Below are positions 47,900 to 61,077 of a DNA stretch of 64,000 nt, in pieces (position 1 is the stretch's first letter; each line of letters opens with the position of its first letter). The stretch is from assembly GCA_007844125.1 (NCBI GenBank), contig CM017564.1:21189004-21253003 (forward strand), given 5' to 3'. The position numbers and the translations under genes were made by a program. This stretch comes from Sinonovacula constricta. Taxonomy: Eukaryota > Mollusca > Bivalvia > Cardiida > Solecurtidae. Below the pieces are notes generated by a model that searched no databases, had not been told where the DNA came from, and saw only the letters and a program-made list of their open reading frames with translations.

Positions 47900-49640
47900 G
47901 AACAACCAAATTTGTGCGCAAACATACAATTTAAAGTGTTATTTTCAGAATTAGAAGTGATTTCAGTGCTAACAAATTTCATTAACAAAATGTCCTACGC
48001 TGCTTCCATAACACCAAAATACATTTCAGTGAATCGGGACAACTCAATTCAGATTGAGGGTACATTTGAAAAGCTACCTTCTGACAAAGTCATCATTCCG
48101 GATAAAAAACAAATCATCAGATTCTTCAACAATAACCATGCAATCCAGCACATCTTTACAATCCACATCATCACAGTCACCATCTCCAAACTCCTCTAAG
48201 CCAACAAAGGCTGGGGGGAAAAGCTGCTACCAAGACCCAGGTTGCCTGGTCCTTCCAGGCAAACAAGAGGACATATTCCTTCCAAAGCCCGTGAACGAAA
48301 GCTATGGTTTGCTCACCTAACAGGTTCCACTGTCTGATGGAGATTAAGACTCTATCAGACAATCCTGTTGAAAAGAAAAATTCGCCAAGGTCTCCTGTTA
48401 AAACTCCTAAGTAATATTTTAATATAACCCCATGAATAACAAAATAATACATTGGAATTGCCGAGGTCTTCGGGTTAATTTTAATGAAATTTTACTTTTA
48501 TTGGCCAATTTAAACCCTGCCGTGCTATGCCTTCAGGAGACGTTCCTGAAGGAGAATGACAACATTAAATTTAAGGTTATATTACGTATAACCATATTCA
48601 TACAGCATGTGATAGAGCGTCTGGTGGATCATCTATTATAGTCAACTACAAGCTTCCTCACTCTAAAATTAATGTTATAACAGTCTTTCAAGCTGTAGCC
48701 ATTCAAGTAACGCTTCATAAATTTATCACAACCTGCTCTGTTTATCTCCCACCTAATTCGGATACCCCTAAATCAAATTAGATGATTTAATAACTCAGTT
48801 ACTTTCCACTTATATTCTTGTAGGGATCTTTAATGGGCATAACCCAATTTAGGGATGTACTGGTTTTAATAATATAGGTAATACCATAAAGGCTTGTATT
48901 ACTCAAAACGATATATGCCTAATGAATAACAAAAATACAATGTATTTATATCCTGCTTCGGGACATCATTCATCCCTTGATCTTACTTTATGTCATCCTT
49001 CGTTGTATTTAGAATTATAATTGGGATTTACATGATGATTTATGTGGAAGTGATCACTTTCCAGTCATATTAAACAACGAATGTTTCAATTTAAAATGGT
49101 AATAATACATATAGGAGAATGAACAGAGCGAATTGGCAATTGTTCTCAAAGTTTTGTTCTGAATAGTTTACTAGTTGAACATTTGCGGAAGATGATGACA
49201 AAAAACATTCCTTTTCTAACATACCTAAGACCAGAAAAATATATACCTAAGACCGCGACAAAGTCAGTGCGTTACAAACCTTGGTATAATGACGAATGCA
49301 AAAAGTCACTTAAACGGCACTTAAGAAATTTAATATTCAACCTACTAGCACTAATTTAAATAATGTCAAAAATGAAAGGACAAAGACCAGCGTATCATTC
49401 AAGAAGCCAGAAGAACGACCTGGCAGAAATTTCTGCCGTATAGTTCTTTCGGAACTAAAACGAGACATTATGTAAAAAGAAAGAACAGTTACTACTTAGG
49501 ATAAGCAAGTCAAAAACAAAATTGCCCAAAGGCTCGCTTAAACCGACCTAAATCACTTTTTCCTGATAACAATCCATTAATAGGATACAACGTTAGCAAT
49601 CATCAGCATTGGGTAGAAGCTATCTTTAATGTGAATCTAC
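47900..49640 (+). mobile_element. I-like LINE, ORF1 end and endonuclease part
   Basis: Decayed end of ORF1 (SYAASITP near 47995, ending SPRSPVKTPK and a stop at 48412), a 17-nt linker, then ORF2 from ATG 48432 (MNNKIIHWNCRGLRVNFNEI). The endonuclease continues in broken frames ([31 protein letters not shown] at 49040) and into the RT linker (RRLKKFNIQPTSTN). It stops near 49640, just short of the minus-strand endonuclease frame. Confidence 0.75.
48432..49140 (+). pseudogene. I-like LINE ORF2 endonuclease, broken
   Basis: The first 60 codons are intact: IIHWNCRGL, then LNPAVLCLQETFLKE with the catalytic Glu. After a frame change the GDFNGHN motif reads GIFNGHN (Asp to Ile), and the C-terminal GSDHFP is present at about 49050. 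Several frameshifts make it inactive. The start is supported by the same ATG and linker at 32298 and 59631. Confidence 0.7.
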
Positions 49641-49648
49641 GGAAGTGC

Positions 49649-51607
49649 CTATGGATTACATGTTAGTTCAAAAACAAGTGCACTATGATGGTCAGAGAAA
49701 CTGTAATCGTTGAAGATCACATTTTCCACCTTAAAAGATTTGAACAATTCCAGGCACTTGTCACTTGCAATTACATAGTCAATGACTGTTTCTGACGTTT
49801 CTTGTTTGCCTGATTCTGACGTGTGTGGTTTGCCTGATTCTAATGTTTCTGTTTTGCCTGATTCTAATGTTTCTGTCTTGCCTGATTCTGACGTTTCTGT
49901 CTTGCCTGATTCTAATGTTTCTGTCTTGCCTGATTTTGACGTTTCTGTCTTGCCTGATTCTAATGTTTCTGTCTTGCCTGATTCAGACGTTTCTGTCTTG
50001 CCTGATTCTGGCGTGTCTGTTTTGCCTGATTCTAATGTTTCTGTCTTGCCTGATTCAGACGTTTCTGTCTTGCCTGATTCTAATGTTTCTGTCTTGCCTG
50101 ATTCTGACGTTTCTGTCTTGCCTGATTCTAATGTTTCTGTCTTGCCTGATTCAGACGTTTCTGTCTTGCCTGATTCTGGCGTGTCTGTTTTGCCTGATTC
50201 TAATGTTTCTGTCTTGCCTGATTCTATTGTTTCTGTCTTGCCTGATTCTGGCGTTTCTGTCTTGCCTGATTCTGACGTGTCTGTTTTGCCTGATTCTAAT
50301 GTTTCTGTCTTGCCTGATTCTAATGTTTCTGTCTTGCCTGATTCTGACGTTTCTGTCTTGCCTGATTCTGGCCTGTCTGTTTTGCCTGATTTTAATCTTT
50401 CTGGCTTGTCTGATTTTGAACCTTTTTTCCTGAATGTGAATTCCCCGATCCTTTTATCACTATAAAGCCGACCATTTAAGATGAATAACCTTTCTTCTTT
50501 GCATAGATTGATTACTAGTTCCCCATTCTTATTTAGTTTACGTGTCGCATCACGAGATGATCTTCCTAGTGGAATAGACAACCGTTTGAACTTTTTGCAG
50601 GTATTTATAACCCAGTCGATTGGAGCATCGCTAAACGTGTAATCATCCAGCTTATCAGTAGAACCGTTAAAGTCTCCAGTTAATATAACATGCTTAAACT
50701 CCTTGCATTTTTCTTTTACTTCACTTTGGAATCTTCTCAACATGTCTGTACCAAGATATTTGCTTCCTTCAGGCGGGATATATACTGCTCCGATTATCAT
50801 AGTGTTGTTAACAGTTGGAAAAACGTGTGTTATTTTTAACCATAAGACATAATCACATTCACATTTAATTTCTTCAACAGTTTGTATTTTCTGATGAATG
50901 TATATGCAAATACCCCCCGATCTTTTCTTTGCACTGCTTCTGCATTTTGTATAAAGTTCGTATCCATCAACTTGCAGTTCATTAGAGTCACTCTAATAAG
51001 CGTTGATTTCTGTAAAGCACAGAATGTCGTGTTTCTTTAAAAAAATGATAAATTTCTCGTTTTGTAAGCGTTTCTTGGCTGTTCCTAAGCGAGATTGCAA
51101 ACCACATACGTTAAGAGAACATACTTTTATTGATTTATATTCTTCAAGTTTGCAAGAATTTCTTAAGGATTCTAACACATTTCGCTCGATATTTACATAA
51201 TATGGCTTAATAACTTTTTCTTGTAAGAGCTCCTTTAGAGCCTGGCAACGGTTCGCCACTTCTTCGCCATCTTGCTTTAAAGAAACAGACAACTGCTCAT
51301 TATTCTCTCCCGTCGCTGCTGCTTCATTGTTACTAATGGAATCTTCTGTATACGATTCAATTGTCTGTTTCCAATCTTTCAATTTTCTTTCGTTTTCTTC
51401 TTTGTACGCGTTAGCATTGATTAATATTTCTGACTTGAGTTCAGCAAATTTATCTTTTACTTCATTCCAATACTGATTAATATCATCACTTGTCTTAGAT
51501 AGACATTCTTCATTTAAGGACCGATACGAATCTACAGCCTGCAGACATCGATCCTTTAACTGGGCGTATTCTCCTGCTGCATCATTCCCGTCCAGTGTAT
51601 CTCCGGG
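49649..51607 (-). pseudogene. Endonuclease-domain exon split by a 24-bp minisatellite
   Basis: On the minus strand a good splice acceptor (TTTCTTTTAATTTAG) precedes 51607, and the same frame then runs to a stop at 49649, 653 codons, broken only by one TAG at 50995-50993. No ATG opens it, so it would be a spliced exon. Residues about 1-150 are charged and helical, coiled-coil-like. Then SLNVCGLQSRL starts an APE-type endonuclease: CFTEI, GGICIYIH, GAVYIPPEG, LTGDFN and finally SDHHSALVFEL. Between GEFTFRKKG and VIDYVIAS, where the fold normally has a short turn, lie 25 repeats of about eight residues (SGKTETLE type). No reverse transcriptase follows. It may be a captured retrotransposon gene or a relic. 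The TAG and huge insert argue for loss of function, but the frame is otherwise clean. Confidence 0.6.
49795..50400. repeat. 24-bp minisatellite, about 25 units, in the endonuclease frame
   Basis: Units read GATTCTAATGTTTCTGTCTTGCCT on the plus strand, given here as GATTCTAATGTT then TCTGTCTTGCCT. Variants alternate CTAATG, CTGACG, CAGACG and CTGGCG. Minus-strand translation gives ESGKTETL/S/P. The 24-bp length is a multiple of three with no stops, so all copies keep the frame and also open the other strand. Confidence 0.9.
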
Positions 51608-51899
51608 CTAAATTAAAAGAAATATTCAAACAAATAATCATTATTTTGTCAATATGTATGTATGTGTTTTGGGTTTTACGGCACACCGACATTTGATAGG
51701 TCATACGGCGCCGAATACAATATATTTATGTGAATAAAGCATAATCAGGTTAAATCTAAACTATGTGAGTAAAACATAGAACAATTTAAAAATCTATCAG
51801 GTTAAAATAATGTGAATTATAATTGAAAATATGTTTATATATTAAATCTTTTTAAAATGTTTCCTAAATAAACAGTTTACCAATTTATAACTTATTTAG

Positions 51900-55343
<3,444 letters not shown>

Positions 55344-55377
55344 GGAATAATTCAACTTAGTTTTTGTAGACTATATT

Positions 55378-56440
55378 TCATGGTGCTTTTACAGGTGACT
55401 TTGGTGGTTTTTTAATGTCCAATGGAGACTCCATTAGACACTCGAATTTGTTTTGATAGGTGTAGTATATCACCCGAGTGTTTGGAGCAGTGGACGGACT
55501 ATGCCTAATTTGTGCCTTTGCATTCTTCTTTACACACTGACTGGAAGAGGCAGTGTTTTTGGTCGAGGGAGAAGTCTGACTCTCCGAAACCTTGTATTTA
55601 GAAGGAATGATGACTTTGTCAGAAGTTCGGTCACCAGTCGGGACCTAATACTGGGTGAAATGGTCATTGTGCTCTGAGATGCTTTTTTTGGTTGCTGAGG
55701 CATGTGTTACGCCACTAGCAGGGGCTGCCTTGTCTTTTGCCAACTTGTTGACCTCTGGAAAGGAGATGCTATATGTGTCCTTTATTTTAGTACTTCCTTT
55801 TCTAGTTTCCAGGCAGAGTAATCCCTAGATGTGGTCTCATGTGGTCCAGCACAATTAAAACATTTAAGTGGGTTGGGACATTCGTCTTGCCTGTGCTGGA
55901 CGGACTCTTCGCCCCAACGAGGGCAATGGTCGTCGTCCTTGCATTGGGACTCGTGCTGGCCAAACTTCTGACATTAAAAATCACCTAAATGGATTTGGAA
56001 TGTACACTTTTACGTTGAGGTAACCGACCTTAATAGAAGTAGGGAGTGATGGGTTGGCGAAAGTTAAAACAATAGTATTTGTCGGAACTTGCCGGTCGTC
56101 CCTTGGGAATGAAATCCTGCGGACACCACACACCTCCTGTGGCGTGAAATCCCCGAGGATATCCTTTTCGGAGACACCAGCAAGGTAAAGGCATCGAATT
56201 ACTCCTTTCGACGAATTCAGAGAAGAGTTGGGGTACGTTTTTATTGTTAAAGAACAGAAGTCGGTAAGTATAAAAAGTTTATCGGAGTATGTTTTACGAC
56301 AAATTTCAATTAGTAAGCAGTCATTTTTAATTGTTAGACTGATGCAACACTGCCAATAAGACCTTTGATGGATTTTTCTATGACAAGTATGACAAGTAGC
56401 GGCAGCCGGAGAATTCTAAGGCCCATACTGGCAGGGCCGT
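55378..56440 (-). pseudogene. I-like LINE ORF1 with CCHC knuckles, broken
   Basis: From high to low coordinates: a decayed N-terminal RNA-binding part (DFTPQEVCGVRRISFPRDD at about 56145; NTIVLTFANPSLPTSIKVGYL); VYIPNPFR followed by a stop where CFKC would be expected; then KFGQHESQCKDDDHCPRWG, CPNPLKCFNCAGPHETTS of the zinc knuckles at 55840-55960; and WKLEKEVLK. A Ser/Pro/Lys tail ends KSPVKAP at TGA 55380-55378. The pattern is that of a LINE ORF1 RNA-binding protein. At least two frame changes and a stop are present. Confidence 0.7.
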
Positions 56441-56619
56441 ATCTTGTCAATAATATTCTACGTTAAATGTTAGCCAAATGCGCTGAAAAATATGTTTGTA
56501 GGATTTAATTGTAAACTACAAATGGAAATTAACAGTCGCTATGATTTCACTCATAAATGGTAAAAATGTCTTTTTTAAATAAATTCTAGAAATAATTTCT
56601 GATTTAATTTATAATCAGT

Positions 56620-57095
56620 AATGGAAAATCAACCAAAAAGATCAAACACAACAGTTACCGCCTTGGAGCGGTCAGTCGGCAAAAGCGACTGACTGGTGCT
56701 TAAACCGGTTTTATAGAGCTCTGACCGCATCTTTCCTGATGTTTCTTAAATGAAAGCATTTAAATAAAAAACGATCTATTTCAATAAAGAAAATGTCCAA
56801 GCGTTGACTTTGTCTATAAGTTATGACGAAAGTAGTGATGTCGTTAGAAATAATGTCCACATAGTATTTAGAAAAGATAATTATTACTTCCCCAATGTCC
56901 ATTAGATGAACTACACAAACTCGTTGAATGTAAATAAAATCCTTTTTTGAAATGATTGTAGTATTCTGTTCATGTGAAGATGGAATTGAGGAACCAACGT
57001 CCAATGTCCATCAAATGAAAAATACACGTAACAATCCTTATAGGATAATTTAAATGGCTAATTGGATTCACGGGGAGATTATTTTACACGGATTT
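56620..57095 (+). repeat. Repeat family R651, isolated copy
   Basis: The core at 56653-56740 carries ACAGTTACCGCCTTGGAGCG, then an 8-bp hairpin (56671-56678 with 56686-56693, loop 7) and GAGCTCT. After it, the copy follows the tandem copies at 59.98-61.07 kb through GTTATGACGAAAGTAGTGA, TCCACATAGT, TGTTCATGTGAAGAT and ATCCTTATAGGATAA to CACGGGGAGATT at about 57075. Upstream similarity fades before 56640. No coding frame. The ends are not defined by terminal repeats. Confidence 0.7.
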
Positions 57096-57789
57096 AACTT
57101 TGAACAAAATGTGTGGATTAGAACTCACCTTTTTCGAAAATAAATACAGTTTCGCAACTATGCTGCTTTATGTCATGCATTCATTACAGAGTGCAGATAA
57201 ACAAGATGTGTTGTTTTTTTTTCGCGATTTTCTTAGCTTGGAACCATTATTTTATTTAAGAAGGCTAGATAGGAAATTAAATTGGAAGTGAACTTTGAGA
57301 AATTCAAATTGACCATTGCAACATTGGGCCAAGTGTTTTGATGGAAGCTGCCACTTGATACAATTATACGACCTGCTGTTAATTCAATCCGATTTCACCA
57401 AACTCTTCTGGACCGCTAAACAATTGATTTGTAGATAGGATAAATTCAAGCTAATTAGGTGGGCGACGGTAAGGCAAGTAAACAAGTAATTGATAAAGCA
57501 TGTTGAAGGGGAGAATGGGCAAGACTGATTGTGCCAGACGACAGGATTTGATTGGCGACGCTGTCTTTGTTTTTTCCTGTTAATGCTATAAGATTATCAG
57601 TAGATTATGAGTATGGGGTAGTATGTCAGCACACACTTGCCGTACAATGTGCGACTTTCACTCGATTAGTTATGTTGTGTGTTTGTTTGTTGTTTTTTCA
57701 TTTAGAAGAGCATAGTGATGTTGTTGTGTTCTATACCAATTATTCGATTTAATATTTTACAATCTAATAACAGACGTCTGATTGAGTAT
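57096..57789. other. No gene recognised
   Basis: Short frames only. A TATAAATAG lies at 57788, just before the presumed 5' end of the LINE. It could be chance. Confidence 0.45.
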
Positions 57790-58367
57790 AAATAGAGTAA
57801 CCGAGTGCTCGTTGACACCCTATACGTACAAAAAATAACTTTTGGGGTGGGGCATAGAATACGTCTGCTGTATTCCTGTAAGGGCGGTAAAACTACGCCG
57901 AAAATGAACCATGTGTTTGCCGTGCATGGCATCCCGTGAAACCAGCGATGGGAATCTGGCGGTTGAGCACCCACGGGATTGGCGTACGGTATATCCGTAG
58001 TCACCCGTGGGATGTAACACACCGTCTTGATCCCGTGTTCGGTCTAGACGGATGGTCATATGGACCCGGTACGATAAATCGGCAGGTCAAGCCGAGCCCT
58101 AGGTTAACATACTCTCACCTCTTTCTCTATCCATGCGTATCTACTTCTCTGATACAAACTGGGCTTGATACTTCTTGCCTTTATTCTGTTACATAACCTA
58201 GAAGGCCGTGGCTTTATCGGATAGTCTAGAGGTATTAAAGTCTTTTCCAACTTAACCCTTTCGAGAATAACACTTGTGTACCCTTGGCGTTTGGAAATGG
58301 ACACCCTTGCTAGGCTCCGTGGTGGGTGGTGACCACGAGTGTTGAATTTATTCTTTTACTCACTCAT

Positions 58368-59602
58368 GGATTCCACCACTCTTAAACGACCTCGACCGAA
58401 TCCTTCTTAATACTGACTCTGATGACGAACCATTTATCGAACAATTTCTGAAGTTTATTGTATTGACAGCAGAAACTATTTCGAACCACTAAACAAAGTG
58501 ACACCATTTATTATTTTAATAGCTCTTAAAGGCGTAATTGGCGACCCAAAATCAGTAAACAAAATGAAAAATGGTTCTCTACTCGTTGAAGTAATTAAAA
58601 TAACACAATCAAACCAACTTTTGAACCTAAAAAGCTATTTACCACTAAAATAACATCATCACCACACAAATCCCTTAACTTTTCAAAAGAAGTTATTAAA
58701 AATCAAGTACTTGCTGAAGTACCTGCAGATGAAATCATACCAAATTTTGCAAGTCAGGGCGTCACAGCAGCAAACAGAATCAAAATCACCGAATACGGAG
58801 TACAGATTGAAAAGAATACAATCATACTGACATTTAATTCACCTGAACCACCAAAGAACATCAAAATTCTCTACAGTCGCATCAGGGTCGAAATCTTTTT
58901 TTCAAACCCAATGCTTTGCTTCAAATGCCAAAGGTTCGGCCAACACTAAAGGGAGTGTAAAAAAAAAAAGGTTTGCGATAAATGCAGTACTCCGGGTGAC
59001 GATCACAATGAATTTCATTGTATAACATTTAAATGTGTAAATTGCGCAAAGACAACCCGGACTATTCAAACAGCTGTGAAACTTGGGGAAAAAAGAGAAA
59101 GAAATTGTTCGAATCAAAACTATTAATAAAATAAGGTATACGGTCTCCAGATAACTGAAATACTGTTGGCGGAGCGATAAACCCAAACAAACAAAGAATA
59201 TAAGGTATTCCGAAGCAAGAAAATGATTGAAAGTCCGGCAAAATCTTACGCCTCAGGTATCAAACTATCTACCAAATCGGTTACCATGCAAGACGCTTAG
59301 TCTCAAACATAGTCTGTACCTCAAACACCAAATACAGCTACAACAAAAAACACACTCAATCAACATCACAAAATCAACACAGCAAACTAAAATGAGTCCT
59401 CCATCGGGACGTCAGCGAAATGGGGTCAGAAGATCCCATAAAGATAAATAATAAGTTTAGCTCTTTGAGTGAAGAAAACGATATGGAATGCTCAACAAGT
59501 GAGACTCGTCATAGATATTCATATTCAATATCAAACAAAAAGGTTCAAAAGCCAAAGTCACCAGACAGAAAGCCAAGTTCACCTATTAAGGCTCCAAAAT
59601 AA
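58368..59602 (+). pseudogene. I-like LINE ORF1 with zinc knuckle, broken
   Basis: It starts MDSTTLKRPRPN. A stop follows after NPS. Then, in changing frames, it has KNQVLAEVPADEIIPNFA, NTIILTFNSPEPPKNIKIL and CFKCQRFGQH with a stop after the His, then RECKKKKVCDKCSTPGDDHNEFHCITFKCVNC, a knuckle series. The C-terminal tail has SPPSGRQRNGVRR, then SPDRKPSSPIKAPK and a stop at 59600-59602. The layout equals the minus-strand ORF1 at 55378-56440. It is an RNA-binding gag-like protein by family, inactive here. Confidence 0.7.
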
Positions 59603-59630
59603 TGTTGCAAACTATTTTTAATATAAACCC

Positions 59631-59835
59631 ATGAACAACAAGATGGTACATTGGAATTGTCGAGGTCTTAGAGCTTATTTTAGTGAAATGTTACTTGACT
59701 TGACCAATTTGAACCCTGCCGTGCTATGCCTCCAGGACATGTTACTGAAAGAAAATGATAATGTTGTTTTTAAAGGTTATTCTATATACAATCCCATTCA
59801 TACAATGTGTGATAGGGCGTCAGGAGGATTGACAA
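59631..59835 (+). pseudogene. I-like LINE ORF2 endonuclease start
   Basis: An intact run of about 68 codons from ATG 59631: MVHWNCRGLRAYFSEM, then LNPAVLCLQDMLLKE, where the catalytic Glu of QETF reads Asp, and GYSIYNPIHTM and DRASGG. It is interrupted by the R651 dimer; the next part of the endonuclease follows from 61078. Confidence 0.7.
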
Positions 59836-59979
59836 AGAATATATGACAAAGTCCTACGAGTATTGCAACATATACCAAACTCCGAAAAGACACAGAACAA
59901 AGGTATTTCACATGCAAGCCAAGCGAAAAGTAAGAACAAATTTGTGAGGAGTCAGTTAAAGAAAAGAGCAAACCCGACA

Positions 59980-60066
59980 GTTACCGCCTTGGAACGGTCA
60001 GTCGGCAATATGGACCGACTGGGGTGCTTAAACCGGTTTTACAGAGCTCTAACCTCGCACTTCCTG
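59980..60066 (+). other. R651 conserved foldable core, unit 1
   Basis: This is the best-conserved 87 bases of R651. It holds GTTACCGCCTTGGAACGG, a 7-bp hairpin (CAGTCGG 59999-60005 with CCGACTG 60015-60021), AACCGGTT and AGAGCTCT. The arms differ from those of the 56.67-kb copy yet still pair. The function is unknown. Confidence 0.55.
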
Positions 60067-60629
60067 ACGAGCTTCTCAAATGCAAGCAACGAAAAGAAAA
60101 ACGATCTATTTGAAAACAAAATGTCCATGCGCTGATATTTTCTAGACGTTATGACGAAAGTAGTGACGTCATCGAAAAATTATGTCCACATAGTGTTAAG
60201 AAAAGGAATATGGTAGTATTTCGATTTGAAAAACAACACAAAAATGGTTGACCACAAATAAAATTAACTTCCTGAATCATAAACAAACATGACCAGAGAC
60301 GAATAAATGGTTGTAGCATCCTGTTCATGTGAAGATAGAATTGAAGAACCAAAGTTCAATGTCCATCAAAGGAAATACACGTAACAATCCTTATAGGATG
60401 AATTAAAAGACAACATAGATTACATGCACGGGGAGATTTTTTACGACCGCCACACTGCACAAGTAACATTGTTGTGATCCTGAAAACGAATATATGACAA
60501 AGTCCTATGAGTATTGCAACATATACCAAACTCCGAAAAGGCGCAGAACAAAGGTATTTCACATGCAAGCCAAGCGAAAAGTAAGAACAAATTTGTGATG
60601 AGTCATTTAAGGTAAAGAGCAAACCCGAC

Positions 60630-60718
60630 AGTTACTGCCTTGGAGCGGTCAGTCGGCAATATGGACCGACTGGGGTGCTTTAACCGGTTTTACAGAGCTC
60701 TAACCTCGCACTTCCTGA
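60630..60718 (+). other. R651 conserved foldable core, unit 2
   Basis: The same core as at 59980-60066, with the CAGTCGG/CCGACTG stem unchanged and few substitutions (GTTACTGCC; CTTTAACCGG). Confidence 0.55.
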
Positions 60719-61077
60719 CGAGTTTCTCAAATGCGAACAAAGAAAAGAAAAACCGATCTATTTGAAAACAAAATGTCCATGCGCTGATATTTTCTAGACG
60801 TTATGACGAAAGTAGTGACGTCATCGAAAAATAATGTCCACATAGTGTTAAGAAAAGGAATATGGTAGTATTTCGATTTGAAAAACAACACAAAAATGGT
60901 TGACCACAAATAAAATTAACTTTCTGAATCATAAACAAACATGACCAGAGACGAATAAATGGTTGTAGCATCCTGTTCATGTGAAGATAGAATTGAAGAA
61001 CCAAAGTTCAATGTCCATCAAAGGAAATACACGTACCAATCCTTATAGGATGAATTAAATGACAACATAGATTACAT

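Larger units (their letters stand above)
57790..59835 (+). mobile_element. I-like LINE, 5' UTR, ORF1 and start of ORF2
   Basis: A GC-richer 5' leader (about 57800-58367) precedes ORF1 at ATG 58368. Part of it matches the leader at 31050-31205. ORF1 ends at 59600, and ORF2 starts at ATG 59631 and is cut at 59835 by a 1.24-kb R651 insertion. The LINE continues at 61078-63480. It is the most complete plus-strand copy in the window but carries stops in ORF1 and large RT deletions. The exact 5' end is not fixed. Confidence 0.8.
59836..61077 (+). mobile_element. R651 tandem dimer inserted in the LINE (~1.24 kb)
   Basis: Unit 1 (59841-60491) and unit 2 (60492 to about 61076) are direct repeats with period 651 bp, about 95 percent alike by eye. 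Unit 2 stops at ATAGATTACATG, about 65 bp short of the unit 1 end. Each has the conserved core (59980-60066; 60630-60718). Downstream are a TGACGTCA octamer (60157 and 60817) and the ATCCTTATAGGAT palindrome. The LINE reads GGATTGACAA on the left and CTTGTCAACTCC on the right, continuous with an uninterrupted copy at 32520-32535, so the dimer is an insertion. No clear target duplication, terminal inverted repeats or protein frame were found. Period, core and lack of coding suggest a non-autonomous element. Confidence 0.8.

Noticed and set aside
49795..50400. CRISPR-like array
   Set aside because: Units are contiguous 24-mers without unique spacers, coding in frame, in an animal genome. The 145-bp and 65-bp arrays also lack spacers.
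49782..50465. Plus-strand frames of 227 and 202 codons across the minisatellite
   Set aside because: The 24-bp repeat has no stops in several frames. The minus strand has recognisable endonuclease sequence on both sides of the repeat, so the plus-strand frames are shadows.
57702..58304. Several overlapping frames of 66-106 codons on both strands
   Set aside because: They fall in the 5' leader of the I-like LINE, shared in part with another copy. The GC-richer composition alone explains the open frames.
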